From the NCBI RefSeq assembly GCF_013359595.1, contig NZ_JABFMP010000025.1, positions 1 to 64,000 on the forward strand: a stretch of 64,000 nt of DNA. Direction: 5' to 3'. The translations under genes and the position numbers were made by a program. The notes beneath the pieces were generated by a model, which was not told the origin of the DNA, searched no databases, and was given only the letters and a program-made list of their open reading frames with translations. The stretch is from Pseudomonas sp. C1C7. Its GTDB lineage: Bacteria; Pseudomonadota; Gammaproteobacteria; Pseudomonadales; Pseudomonadaceae. Each line of letters starts with the position of its first letter. Position 1 is the first letter of the stretch. Below are positions 16,657 to 24,740 of this stretch, in pieces.

Positions 16657-18003
16657 TCAGAGAATCGGGCTTTCGTTGAGGGGTTGTTTGTCGTCCTTGC
16701 CCGAGGCACTGCCTTTGACCAGCAGGGGATAGATCATCAAGGCCAGGATGGCGAAACAGGCGGTCAAGACATACCACCTGGTGTCTTTCTCGTCGTCGGC
16801 CGATTTGAGCAGCGAATCGATGGTCGCCAATCCCACATTGAACGACACGACCGCGCAGAGGCGCATCGATCCGATATTGCCTGCTGCGTCCGCCAGATCA
16901 GACGCAGATGGCACGTGGGGAGCGACGCGTACCCACAAGTCTTCTTCCTCGGCGGGTTTCACACCGGGAAGCATGTGTTTGCTGTAAAGGTAGACGATGT
17001 CATCCAGCGCCATGCCGAAGCCATTCAGCAACCCCTTGATGGCATCCGCCCCCAGACTCCAACCCAGTCCCGCCGCCGCCCGGGCTGCCCCCGCCAGAGG
17101 CGTCAGTTGCCCCAGCTTATCCAACAAACCTTGGGCTACGGCGTAAGTGACCGTTGTCACTGCGATGGCCTTGGCACTGGGGGAACCGGTTTTGTCCACC
17201 AGGGGGAAACAGGCATTGAGCAGGCCTCTGACCAGTGTGTAAACCGCCCCACCAGCCAGCGGTGCAAACACTTTAGGTAGCGTGTTTGTAACAAACCCTG
17301 CGATCAACAATGCCGAGGTCAGTAAAAACATCAGCAGCCGTGCAACATTGGATGACGTGCTCGACGTGCCGTTGCGATCATTTCGAATGCCTCCGAGTAA
17401 CGCCAACGCCGGGCCTGCCACTCCCAGCGCCAGCGCGCCCCAGGTTTTCAAGGCTTCAGGTGTATCGCCTTGGTCCACAGCTAGCTGGGCGTAATACCCC
17501 GCGATTTGGCTCAACACTTCCGAAAATACAACAATCGCTGCAGTGCGCCCGACGACGTTCAGCAGATTGAGCGCGGGCCCTTTGGTCGATTCAAACAGTT
17601 CCAGGCCTGCTTGAAGGATGGCGTGCATTCGATTTACGCGGGGCTCAATGGATTGATCGCCTTCGGCACTCAGTTGCCTTGCCCGTTCAATCAGCTCCTT
17701 ACAGGGTCCCGTAGTCGATCGCTCACCTTCAATAAAATCTATGACTTTATCCCTCAAGACCTGGCCATCTTCACCTAAAGACCGACAGCTCTGCTCTATA
17801 TGACCCTGCACGGAGTTTTCCACCTCACTCAAAACCACCCGCAGTCGTGGCGATGGGCGCAAAGGCGACGATGGCCCCGAATTCTGAACAAACTCCACAT
17901 CGTCGAGCCGACTCGACCCACTTGCAGTTGAACGGTCTACTGAAACGACACTTTCGCGCCTTGAGCCGACACTCGATGAACTCGTACCTACTCCATTCAC
18001 CAT
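16657..18003 (-). CDS. Candidate type III effector: Ser-rich N terminus, multiple membrane segments, function unknown
   Basis: This 448-residue protein has no family I recognise. The first 60 residues are rich in Ser, Thr and charged residues without a Sec signal (MVNGVGTSSSSVGSRRESVV), which is typical of type III secreted proteins. A predicted helical region (about 60-125) follows, then seven or so hydrophobic stretches from about residue 130 to 350. One more near the C terminus (WYVLTACFAILALMIYPLLV) ends in a short polar tail. It is the last gene of the secretion cluster, overlaps the small gene upstream by seven bases (GAAGAG ribosome-binding site) and is closed by a terminator. Its base composition looks less GC-rich than neighbouring core genes. 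The best inference is a membrane-inserting effector; a cluster-specific membrane component is the alternative. Confidence 0.8.
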   Translation of the reverse strand: MVNGVGTSSSSVGSRRESVVSVDRSTASGSSRLDDVEFVQNSGPSSPLRPSPRLRVVLSEVENSVQGHIEQSCRSLGEDGQVLRDKVIDFIEGERSTTGPCKELIERARQLSAEGDQSIEPRVNRMHAILQAGLELFESTKGPALNLLNVVGRTAAIVVFSEVLSQIAGYYAQLAVDQGDTPEALKTWGALALGVAGPALALLGGIRNDRNGTSSTSSNVARLLMFLLTSALLIAGFVTNTLPKVFAPLAGGAVYTLVRGLLNACFPLVDKTGSPSAKAIAVTTVTYAVAQGLLDKLGQLTPLAGAARAAAGLGWSLGADAIKGLLNGFGMALDDIVYLYSKHMLPGVKPAEEEDLWVRVAPHVPSASDLADAAGNIGSMRLCAVVSFNVGLATIDSLLKSADDEKDTRWYVLTACFAILALMIYPLLVKGSASGKDDKQPLNESPIL

Positions 18004-18410
18004 TCACTCTTCTCCCAAGCATCATCACCCATCGGCTGAAACACCTCGCGCATGAAGCCCTTCACAAATAGATCCACGCTGAACGCCAACGCGTTCGCTG
18101 CGCTGACCTCCTTGTAAATCTGCGAGTCCTGCAGTTTCTCGTCCTTCAACCGCACCAGTACCTGCAACGTCACCGCCAGCAATGCCTTGGCCGATGGATA
18201 GGTCCGGGACTCTCCATCGGCCCCGCGCAGCGTCCGCAGATACTCATGAATCGCCTTCCCGCCCTGCCCCTCCATGGCCAGCAGCTGTTGATACAAACGC
18301 TCGAACGCAGGGTCCGGCCGCAGGTTGGCTGACAACCGCGACTCCAGGGATTCGACCGTCGAGGTCTCGCTTTCGAGCGCGCCGCTACCGCTCACCGATT
18401 CAATCCTCAT
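17997..18410 (-). CDS. Small type III secretion-associated protein, OrgC position, function unknown
   Basis: The 137-residue protein begins MRIESVSGSGALESETSTVE, a Ser/Thr/Glu-rich stretch, then is helical and mildly acidic. It sits directly after sctL (11-base overlap) where orgC stands in Salmonella SPI-1, and overlaps the candidate effector by seven bases. I cannot see convincing sequence similarity to OrgC. The tight coupling to the effector candidate also allows a chaperone role, although the Ser-rich start would equally suit a secreted protein. Length, position and overlap support that it is a real gene. Confidence 0.75.
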   Translation of the reverse strand: MRIESVSGSGALESETSTVESLESRLSANLRPDPAFERLYQQLLAMEGQGGKAIHEYLRTLRGADGESRTYPSAKALLAVTLQVLVRLKDEKLQDSQIYKEVSAANALAFSVDLFVKGFMREVFQPMGDDAWEKSEW

Positions 18411-19083
18411 CAGGCGCCCCCGCAAAACTTGCACACAGTTCCGTCAGCGCCCGCTTCGACTTGCTATCCAGCGAGCGCGCCGACGCTGGCAGGTTCGCAA
18501 CACTCGCCAGCAACCGCGGCTCCAACTTCTGTCGAGCCGCCGCGATATCAAACTCCAGCAACTGATCACCAAGGCGCAGCACATAACGCTCCTGCGCTTG
18601 AAAATCGAACACCAGCTCGCCGGGCCATAGTCTGTACAACCGCTCGCGCCATTCATGGCTGCGTGAGCGCCAGTGCGTCGGCAGCAACAGGTGCAGCACC
18701 GCGCCCGTGTCAGGGGCTTGTTCTGCCAGCCAGCGTTCGAGCATGTCGTCCAGCCATTGGGGACGACTCAAGGCTTGCGCGAGCAAATCCCCGGCAGCCT
18801 GCGCCACGTCTTCGCGCAACTGCACTGCCAACGCCCGGGACGCCAGCAGGCCCTCGGCCAAGTGTTCGGTCACGCGCAAGACACCTTCGGCATAGCCTTC
18901 CTGAAAGGCCTGGGCATGAATCGCTTCGGCGTCGCGCCGGGCCTGGTCGACGCACTCCCGGGCCCAGCCCTGCGCTTGTAACTGCAAGCCGCGACGGCGG
19001 CGTGCGGCGGCGATGTCTTCGCGGCACAGATGCACTTCGCCCGGGTCCGGGAGGTCAGTCAGGGTTCGGATAGAGTCGAGCAT
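18400..19083 (-). CDS. sctL: Type III secretion stator protein SctL (OrgB/MxiN family)
   Basis: This 227-residue protein has the SctL layout. An N-terminal Ala/Gln/Arg-rich helix (ARRRRGLQLQAQGWARECVD, about residues 27-46) continues as a coiled coil with small residues at regular spacing, then comes a compact C-terminal domain. In the family, the dimer binds the ATPase SctN and links it to SctK/SctQ pods of the sorting platform. The ATG at 19083 is preferred because the conserved helix follows directly; the frame further upstream lies within sctK. It overlaps sctK by 29 bases. Confidence 0.85.
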   Translation of the reverse strand: MLDSIRTLTDLPDPGEVHLCREDIAAARRRRGLQLQAQGWARECVDQARRDAEAIHAQAFQEGYAEGVLRVTEHLAEGLLASRALAVQLREDVAQAAGDLLAQALSRPQWLDDMLERWLAEQAPDTGAVLHLLLPTHWRSRSHEWRERLYRLWPGELVFDFQAQERYVLRLGDQLLEFDIAAARQKLEPRLLASVANLPASARSLDSKSKRALTELCASFAGAPDED

Positions 19084-19621
19084 GCTGCACCGCCATGTGG
19101 AAAAGAGCCGGGTCGGGTTTCGCCAGAGGCCATTGCTCATACAGGCGAACTACCGTGGGGGAAAATTGCAGGAACAGGCGCTCGATCAACAGTGCAGGCA
19201 CCTGCTCATGCCAGCTGCACAACGCATTGAGACCCGCGGCCTCGACCACTTGCATTGAAATCACCGGGCAGTCGATCGGCAGCGCGCTTCGCACACTCAG
19301 GCTGCAACTGGCGAAGCGGCGCATCGACAATGGAAAGCGCAGCAACGCCCCGCCTCGGGTCAGTTCCGGCATCAGGCGCCAGGCGCCCATCAGTCCGGCG
19401 ATGCGGGGCAATTGCCGCCAATGAAGCACCCATTGACGTGCCACGGCGCTCAACGCAACCGGCGGCCACGTACTCTGTAGCTGCAGTCCATCAAGCACGA
19501 TCCGATTGAGCACCTGACGCGCCTCGGGTCCGCGAAACTGCGCCGGCACGAACAGGCGCTGCGAGTGCAGATAATCCAGAGGCTCGGCAACAATTGCCTG
19601 CATACTTTCAGCGCACGCCAT
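19055..19621 (-). CDS. sctK: Type III secretion sorting-platform adaptor SctK (OrgA/MxiK family)
   Basis: The 188-residue protein lies between sctJ and sctL, the OrgA position, and has the family's loose features: LDYLHSQRLFVPAQF near the N terminus and a C terminus rich in Leu and Trp (LFLQFSPTVVRLYEQWPLAK). SctK links the SctQ/SctL/SctN assembly to the cytoplasmic side of the inner ring. The ATG at 19621 overlaps sctJ by 14 bases; a GTG 15 bases upstream is also possible. The assignment rests more on position than on motifs. Confidence 0.8.
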   Translation of the reverse strand: MACAESMQAIVAEPLDYLHSQRLFVPAQFRGPEARQVLNRIVLDGLQLQSTWPPVALSAVARQWVLHWRQLPRIAGLMGAWRLMPELTRGGALLRFPLSMRRFASCSLSVRSALPIDCPVISMQVVEAAGLNALCSWHEQVPALLIERLFLQFSPTVVRLYEQWPLAKPDPALFHMAVQHARLYPNPD

Positions 19622-20330
19622 CACGTCGTCCCGCACTCAGGCGCAGAAAAGCGAAAGTCACAGCCCCCGCCAACACCACCACGCCCACCAAGCCCAGCAA
19701 CCAGATGCCCCGCGAAGGCTCCTGTCTTGCCGCCACGGTGGGTGCGACATGCTGAGTCGCAGAGCGTTTGGACAGCACCACCGAGATATTTTCGTAGTCG
19801 ACGCCGGCAAAGCTGTTCTTGAGAAAACGCTTGATGTCGGTGATCAGCAATTGCGGCTCGACGTCGCGCTCATGGATCGCCACCGCCGACAGGTGAATGG
19901 GAGGCGATTTGCGCCCGCCCTCGCCGGCATCCAGGTCGTAACTGACATGGACCCGCGCCGAGACCACGCCTTCGAGCACATTCAGTGACTGTTCCAGGCG
20001 CTGCTCCAGCGCCGAATACAGCCGGGCCTTTTCCGCCCGGGGCGAGGCCACCAGGGTATCGGCGGGAAACATTTCGGCCACTTGCAGGCGTGGCCGCGAA
20101 GGCAGGGAATAGAGGTTGAGCAGATCCACCGCGGCGGAAAAATCCACCTGATCGATCTTCACCGTGTAGCCGGTCTTGCCGGCATCGACTTTCACTGCCG
20201 CGATATTGTTGCGTTGCAGCACCGACAGCACTTCGTTGGCCTGCTGCTGGTCCAGGCCTTCGAGTAGATTCGGCTGGCGACAGCCCGCCAGCGCCAGGCA
20301 CAACAGCACCAGCCACACACCCGGCTTCAT
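19608..20330 (-). CDS. sctJ: Type III secretion inner-ring lipoprotein SctJ (PrgK/MxiJ family)
   Basis: This 240-residue lipoprotein has a type II signal peptide with lipobox LALAGC (Cys17). Two ring-building domains follow (RBM1 about 20-75, RBM2 about 95-175 with LNVLEGVVSARVHVSYDLD). A C-terminal membrane helix at about residues 208-230 ends in a basic tail. SctJ forms the inner of the two concentric inner-membrane rings with SctD. It shares an ATGA overlap with sctI upstream. Confidence 0.95.
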   Translation of the reverse strand: MKPGVWLVLLCLALAGCRQPNLLEGLDQQQANEVLSVLQRNNIAAVKVDAGKTGYTVKIDQVDFSAAVDLLNLYSLPSRPRLQVAEMFPADTLVASPRAEKARLYSALEQRLEQSLNVLEGVVSARVHVSYDLDAGEGGRKSPPIHLSAVAIHERDVEPQLLITDIKRFLKNSFAGVDYENISVVLSKRSATQHVAPTVAARQEPSRGIWLLGLVGVVVLAGAVTFAFLRLSAGRRDGVR

Positions 20331-20635
20331 GAGGCGCGCAACAGGGTTTCTGCGGTGCCCACCGCCTTGCGCACCAGCACGTTGAGCAGGTTGATCTCGA
20401 CGTTGTACTGCCCGCTCAGGTCCTGCAACTGGCTGAGGACTTCGGGGTCGGTGATATCCGGGCGCTGCAGCAATTGATTGATCGCCGAGACCTGCTTTTC
20501 GCTGTCGACCGCGGAGCCGGCAAAGGCCTCGATCAGGCGCGACTCGAGGGAAACGATCGGGCCGTCCTGCGGGCCGCGCAGTTCGCTGAAAGCCGTGGGC
20601 TGGATATCAAGAAGGGAAATGTCCGGAACAGGCAT
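20327..20635 (-). CDS. sctI: Type III secretion inner rod protein SctI (PrgJ/MxiI family)
   Basis: The 102-residue protein has a variable N terminus and a conserved helical C-terminal half (LQDLSGQYNVEINLLNVLVR, then KAVGTAETLLRAS) typical of PrgJ/MxiI. It forms the inner rod that anchors the needle and takes part in substrate switching. I chose the ATG at 20635; an in-frame GTG nine bases upstream is also possible. It lies between sctF and sctJ as in SPI-1. Confidence 0.9.
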   Translation of the reverse strand: MPVPDISLLDIQPTAFSELRGPQDGPIVSLESRLIEAFAGSAVDSEKQVSAINQLLQRPDITDPEVLSQLQDLSGQYNVEINLLNVLVRKAVGTAETLLRAS

Positions 20636-20694
20636 GGCATGCACTCAGGTCAGTGGCCACGGACGGCAATCCATGGCCGATGGAAAAACGAACG

Positions 20695-20955
20695 TCAGCG
20701 AGCGGCCTGGATGATCGCCATGTCGATGTCCTTGAAGCCCTTGATCGTGTTGGTCTGGGCGTTGCGGAATACGGTGTAGGAGGAAAAGGCGGTTTGATAG
20801 GCCGCCAGCAGCGCAGGGTCGGAGGCATCGTCCTTGAGCTTTTCCAGCGCTTCGTCCAGCGCTTCCTTGAGTTTTTCCGCGCCCTTTTCGAACGCATCGG
20901 CCTGGCGACCGAGAAAGTCATCGGGAAATTCGATGGGGATACCAATGTCAGCCAT
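20695..20955 (-). CDS. sctF: Type III secretion needle subunit SctF (PrgI/MxiH family)
   Basis: This 86-residue protein is a helical hairpin. The first helix is charged (ADAFEKGAEKLKEALDEALE), a turn DDASDPALLAAYQ contains the conserved P-x-x-L, and the C-terminal helix YTVFRNAQTNTIKGFKDIDM matches the polymerisation helix of PrgI. The subunit assembles into the extracellular needle. It begins 9 bases after sctD. At this length it is a little longer than the Salmonella subunit (80 residues). Confidence 0.95.
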   Translation of the reverse strand: MADIGIPIEFPDDFLGRQADAFEKGAEKLKEALDEALEKLKDDASDPALLAAYQTAFSSYTVFRNAQTNTIKGFKDIDMAIIQAAR

Positions 20956-20964
20956 GAGTCACCT

Positions 20965-22134
20965 TTATCGTGGAGTTGGAAAATGCCAGGACGACGCGGT
21001 CGTCTTGATGTAGCCCTGGGGGCCGGTTTGAAAGGATTTGTCCTTGAGCCCGTCGTCCTTGAGCTCCACCGTGAAATGCACGTAGCGATCTCCCCACTGG
21101 CGATGGAAACCGTCTACATAGTCGCGGGCGGCGGCCAGTTCGACGTCCTGCAGATTGCCGGTCAGCGCGAAGGTGACGCTGTCGCCGTGCTCCGCGCGAT
21201 CGAAGCTCAGCGACAGGCGTTGCAGGCCTTCCTCGGCAAGATCCGCGAGCAGATGGTCATCCTGCAAATGCACGGCGATGTCCCGGGCATAGGGCGCGGC
21301 GGCCAGCAGTGCATCGGTCAGCTCCTGCTGTTTGTGTGGTGTCAGCAGATTGCGCTGGGCGCTGAGCAGCAGGCGTGGCGCGGACGGGCTCTTGAAGTCG
21401 AGGGAATGCCAGGCCATCTGCGGATCATGGTCGAACAGCAGCTGCTCCAGCCGACGCCGTTCCTGATCCGTCACCAGCACTTTGGCCGACGCAGAGTTAC
21501 TGCGCATCAGCACCTGTCGGCTCCAGCCGGCATCGCGCTCGGATGAGACGAAGACATACACCGCCTCATCGCGGCCCCGCAGCACTTCGACCTCGGCGCT
21601 GGCGCCAGTGATCAATGCGCGGATATCGGTTTCAGGGGTGGATTGCGGTATCGACCAGAGGATGGCAGCGACGGCCAACACCACTGCGGCAAAGCCGCCG
21701 GCCAGCCATCGAGTCCAGGGCTTGCCTTGAGACTCGAATTGCTCGGTGTCGAGCGAGGGGCTGCGTTGTTTGAGCAGAAGTTCCGGTGACCAGGCCTGAT
21801 CGCCAGGACGCAGGGCAATTTGCAGGCCGCCGACCTGCACCCGCGTATGAAACCTGCCGTGAAGCAATTCCTCGCAATCGCCGAGCAACCGCAGCATCAG
21901 GCCATCGTTGGAGAGGTGATCGGCGAGCACTTCGAAATTGCATCCCCCCTCGGCCAGCGGCACGAAGATGGCCTCGGCGGGAACGCTGGCAGCGAGCTTC
22001 CCGTCCCCCAGCAACTCCACCGCTCCCACCACGAACAGGGTGACGGATTGCACAAGGGGAAATTCGCAGCCCTGCAGCGGACCGTTGAGTATCCGCAGTA
22101 CACAGGGCTGAGGGACGGCTGTCGGGTCTGTCAC
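20965..22134 (-). CDS. sctD: Type III secretion inner-ring protein SctD (PrgH/MxiG family)
   Basis: The 389-residue protein has a cytoplasmic FHA-like N-terminal domain (about 10-115) and a single membrane helix (about 143-162, WLAGGFAAVVLAVAAILW). A periplasmic region of ring-building repeats completes it. SctD forms the outer of the two inner-membrane rings and docks the sorting platform. The start codon is GTG at 22134, as no ATG gives the N-terminal strand. It leads the sctD-F-I-J-K-L run, as in the prg/org operon of Salmonella, 84 bases after iagB. Confidence 0.92.
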   Translation of the reverse strand: MTDPTAVPQPCVLRILNGPLQGCEFPLVQSVTLFVVGAVELLGDGKLAASVPAEAIFVPLAEGGCNFEVLADHLSNDGLMLRLLGDCEELLHGRFHTRVQVGGLQIALRPGDQAWSPELLLKQRSPSLDTEQFESQGKPWTRWLAGGFAAVVLAVAAILWSIPQSTPETDIRALITGASAEVEVLRGRDEAVYVFVSSERDAGWSRQVLMRSNSASAKVLVTDQERRRLEQLLFDHDPQMAWHSLDFKSPSAPRLLLSAQRNLLTPHKQQELTDALLAAAPYARDIAVHLQDDHLLADLAEEGLQRLSLSFDRAEHGDSVTFALTGNLQDVELAAARDYVDGFHRQWGDRYVHFTVELKDDGLKDKSFQTGPQGYIKTTASSWHFPTPR

Positions 22135-22218
22135 CGTTCACACTCCAGAGCGATGAAATGAGCCGGCATGTTAGGAAGGCGCAATTGAGAATTCCTGATC
22201 GAATTCTGCTTAACCCGA

Positions 22219-22683
22219 TCAGAATCCCCGCTGTTTTTGCGTCAGCGTGAGTCGTTGATAGCGCTGCCAGACCTTGCGCGCATAGCGCAGGCGCGCCGCT
22301 TGCCTGTCCGGCGAATTGCCGGCGTTGTAGGCCCCCACCGCCGTCCAGTTGTAGCCATATCGCGCCACGAAACCGGCCAGCACCGAGGCGCCGACTTCCA
22401 CCGACAGACAGGGTTCTTCCAGCAGACGTTGCTCGGTGATGCCCTGGGCACTCAAGCGCGGCAGATGGATGCTGTTGATCTGCATCAGGCCGATATCCCG
22501 CGAGCCATCCTTGTTGTGGTTGATTGCACCGGGTTTGTGGCCTGACTCGACTTCGGCGATCGCCTGCAGCAGTTCGGGTTCGATCCGGTGGAGCTGGCCC
22601 GCCCGATCCCAGCAAAACGCCTGTGCCTGAGTCGCGCCAAAACAGGCGAGCATGAGCAGCGATTTGATCCTGCGTGCGGTCAT
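22219..22683 (-). CDS. iagB: Type III secretion-associated lytic transglycosylase (IagB/IpgF family)
   Basis: This 154-residue exported enzyme has a signal peptide (residues 1-22, ending TQAQA). It carries the SLT catalytic core: AIAEVESGHKPGA with the catalytic Glu at residue 46, DIGLMQIN, and AVGAYNAG. It locally opens peptidoglycan so the secretion apparatus can cross the wall. The ATG shares an ATGA overlap with the hilA-like stop, so the two are translationally coupled, as hilA and iagB are neighbours in Salmonella. Confidence 0.94.
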   Translation of the reverse strand: MTARRIKSLLMLACFGATQAQAFCWDRAGQLHRIEPELLQAIAEVESGHKPGAINHNKDGSRDIGLMQINSIHLPRLSAQGITEQRLLEEPCLSVEVGASVLAGFVARYGYNWTAVGAYNAGNSPDRQAARLRYARKVWQRYQRLTLTQKQRGF

Positions 22684-24269
22684 GCCAGACGTCGCTCGCT
22701 GGGCAACGTTTCGCAACGGCGGAAATCCGGAGCACGCTGCAGCGAGCCCCAGAGCGGCGCCACCATCAGCCCGTCCGGTGCGCCCGTCTTTGCCAGGCAC
22801 AACCAGCTTGCATACTGGTTGCGGGCGGTGAGCGGATTGACCCCGAACAACACGTTCCAGGCCGCGAGCCCCTGCTCGCCGATTGCGCTTTGCGCCAGCC
22901 CGACCTGTTCCAGTTCATGCCAGGCCGCCGCGTGCTGGCCGAAATACGCCAGCACCACGGCATTCAGAATCACCAGCAACGAATTGGCCGCAGCACCTTG
23001 CTGCAGGGTTCGACGGGCCATGAGCACCGTCGATTCCGCCCCTTGCGCCAGCGCGATACGCAAGCGCAGGACCTGAGCCCGTACGCTGTCGGGGTCATGC
23101 TGCAGGCTGCGTTCAATGCTTTGCGCCGCCTGCTCGTTGCGCCGCCAGTACCAGTGATGCCAGGCGTGAAAGTAATGCGCATCAGCCTGATCGGCACTCA
23201 GCAGGCAGCGCTGGAACAGCACTTGGGCCGCCTGTTCGCAGCCACGCAGACTGGTGAGCAAGGCCAGGCGCGTCAGTGCCGGCAAGTTGCCCGGGGCGCG
23301 GGTCAAGGCACTGGAAATCGCCGATTGCGCCTGCTCCATCGCCCGCCCCTGATAACACAGGCCGATCATCGCCTGCCCCAGCCAGGCGTCGGCCAGGCCG
23401 CACCAGGCCGGCGCGTATCCGGCATCCAGTTTCAGGCACTGGCGAAATTGCACCTGGGCATCGCGCAGGCTTTGCGGCGTGTGCTGTTGCAGGCTGCACA
23501 GGCCATTGAGCCAGGCCACTGCGGCGGGATAGGACGCACAGGCATCTGCGGCCGGACGCAGGCCTGTCATCCGCTGTGCCACCAGGCAAGTCAGGGCGCC
23601 GAGTGCCTCGCTGAGATCGCAGGCGTCCAGCGTCTGCCCATGCAACAGCACGTGGTCGCTGCCGCGGATGAGTTCGACCGACCAGTGTTGATGGTCGCCC
23701 TGACGGATACAGCGTCCGCTCAGGCAATAGTCCGCCGCCAGACGCTGCACCTGCGACCGCGCATCCAGAGATGTCGTGTGATCCATCAATCCAGAGGGAA
23801 TGACCCGCAGCGACTCGCCGAACGCCGTGCTCAACTGGCGGATGATCACATCCTGCAGGTCCAGCGCCGCCGCTTCGTCCGCATGCCGAAACGGCAGGAC
23901 GGCCAGTGAGGGAGATGCGGTGCGCGTCGGGTGCGGCGCATCGAGTTCCACCGCCGGACAGGTGAATCGATAACCCTGGCCATACACCGTCGCAATGAAG
24001 TCCTTGTCTTCGCGCAGCAGCTTGCGCAGGGCGTAAATGCAGCGGGTCAGGGACTCTTCGGCGGCATAGGTTTCAGGCCAGACGTCGTCGAGCAGCTGGT
24101 GCTTGCTGATGACCGTGCCGGCTGACTTGAGCAACAGACGCAGCACGCTCGACTCCTTGGGAGGGACGTGAACGCCCTCTCCCTCCCGTATCAGCGTTCC
24201 ATCGCCTTGCAAAAGCCACTGGCCAAACACGAAAGAATTGACCGGCGCTCGATCGGATGCCCTGTCCAT
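22680..24269 (-). CDS. hilA: HilA-family transcriptional activator of the type III secretion system
   Basis: This 529-residue protein has an N-terminal OmpR/ToxR-type winged helix (about residues 12-105). Recognisable pieces are VPPKESSVLRLLLKSAGTVI, the recognition-helix region ESLTRCIYALRKLL and the wing TVYGQGYRF. The long C-terminal part has TPR-like helical repeats (from about 250, for example APAWCGLADAWLGQAMIGLC). It lacks a receiver domain and a membrane segment, matching HilA rather than a two-component regulator. HilA in Salmonella activates the prg/org and inv/spa promoters. Here it lies inside the structural gene run on the same strand, next to iagB. Confidence 0.9.
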   Translation of the reverse strand: MDRASDRAPVNSFVFGQWLLQGDGTLIREGEGVHVPPKESSVLRLLLKSAGTVISKHQLLDDVWPETYAAEESLTRCIYALRKLLREDKDFIATVYGQGYRFTCPAVELDAPHPTRTASPSLAVLPFRHADEAAALDLQDVIIRQLSTAFGESLRVIPSGLMDHTTSLDARSQVQRLAADYCLSGRCIRQGDHQHWSVELIRGSDHVLLHGQTLDACDLSEALGALTCLVAQRMTGLRPAADACASYPAAVAWLNGLCSLQQHTPQSLRDAQVQFRQCLKLDAGYAPAWCGLADAWLGQAMIGLCYQGRAMEQAQSAISSALTRAPGNLPALTRLALLTSLRGCEQAAQVLFQRCLLSADQADAHYFHAWHHWYWRRNEQAAQSIERSLQHDPDSVRAQVLRLRIALAQGAESTVLMARRTLQQGAAANSLLVILNAVVLAYFGQHAAAWHELEQVGLAQSAIGEQGLAAWNVLFGVNPLTARNQYASWLCLAKTGAPDGLMVAPLWGSLQRAPDFRRCETLPSERRLA

Positions 24270-24406
24270 ACACTCTGACTTCTCTATAGAAAGGTACGAA
24301 ACGCACGGAGCCTGCGCGGTGGCAGGCTCCAGATGAAAAGCGGCGTGACTATAGGAAGTTGCGCGGGATGTTTCCGTAGGAGCCGTGACTCAGCAGACGT
24401 AGGAAT

Positions 24407-24652
24407 TTACGACATGGTGTGTGGGCAACTGACTATCGAGGTGCAGATATCTCGCACGGTTTTCCACTGCGCGACTTCGTCTTCGGGCAGTTCGATCGCG
24501 AAGGACTCGTTCAGGGCCATGACCAGTTCCACCAGGCTCATGGAGTCGATGTAGAGGTCTTCGACCAGGCGGGAGTTCGGTGTGATGTTGCGTCGGGTGG
24601 ATTTGAAGTAATCCATCAGTATCCGGATGACTTGATTCTCGATTTCCAGCAA
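24407..24652 (-). CDS. iacP: Acyl carrier protein of the type III secretion cluster (IacP family)
   Basis: This 81-residue protein is a small acidic carrier with the phosphopantetheine attachment motif LYIDSMSLVEL (Ser37). Helix I (ENQVIRILMDYFKSTRR) and a C-terminal helix with a Cys complete it. Position between sipD and hilA equals that of iacP in SPI-1. The start is probably TTG at 24652, supported by AGGAG eight bases upstream; no ATG gives a complete helix I. In Salmonella IacP has been linked to translocator secretion. A housekeeping fatty-acid ACP is unlikely given the context. Confidence 0.9.
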   Translation of the reverse strand: MLEIENQVIRILMDYFKSTRRNITPNSRLVEDLYIDSMSLVELVMALNESFAIELPEDEVAQWKTVRDICTSIVSCPHTMS

Positions 24653-24680
24653 TGAATATTCTCCTGGGTTTAACCCGACA

Positions 24681-24710
24681 CTGCAGGAGCGAGCGTGCTC
24701 GCTCCTGCAG
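24681..24710. repeat. Perfect 30-bp palindrome between sipD and iacP
   Basis: CTGCAGGAGCGAGC, GT, then GCTCGCTCCTGCAG form a perfect 14-bp inverted repeat. It belongs to the same REP-like family as the palindrome at 47269-47300. There is no T-run on either side, so it is not a classical terminator, but it could stabilise the upstream sip message. Confidence 0.85.
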
Positions 24711-24740
24711 AGGGCGGGGTGTGGTCAGTTGGCGGCGGGG

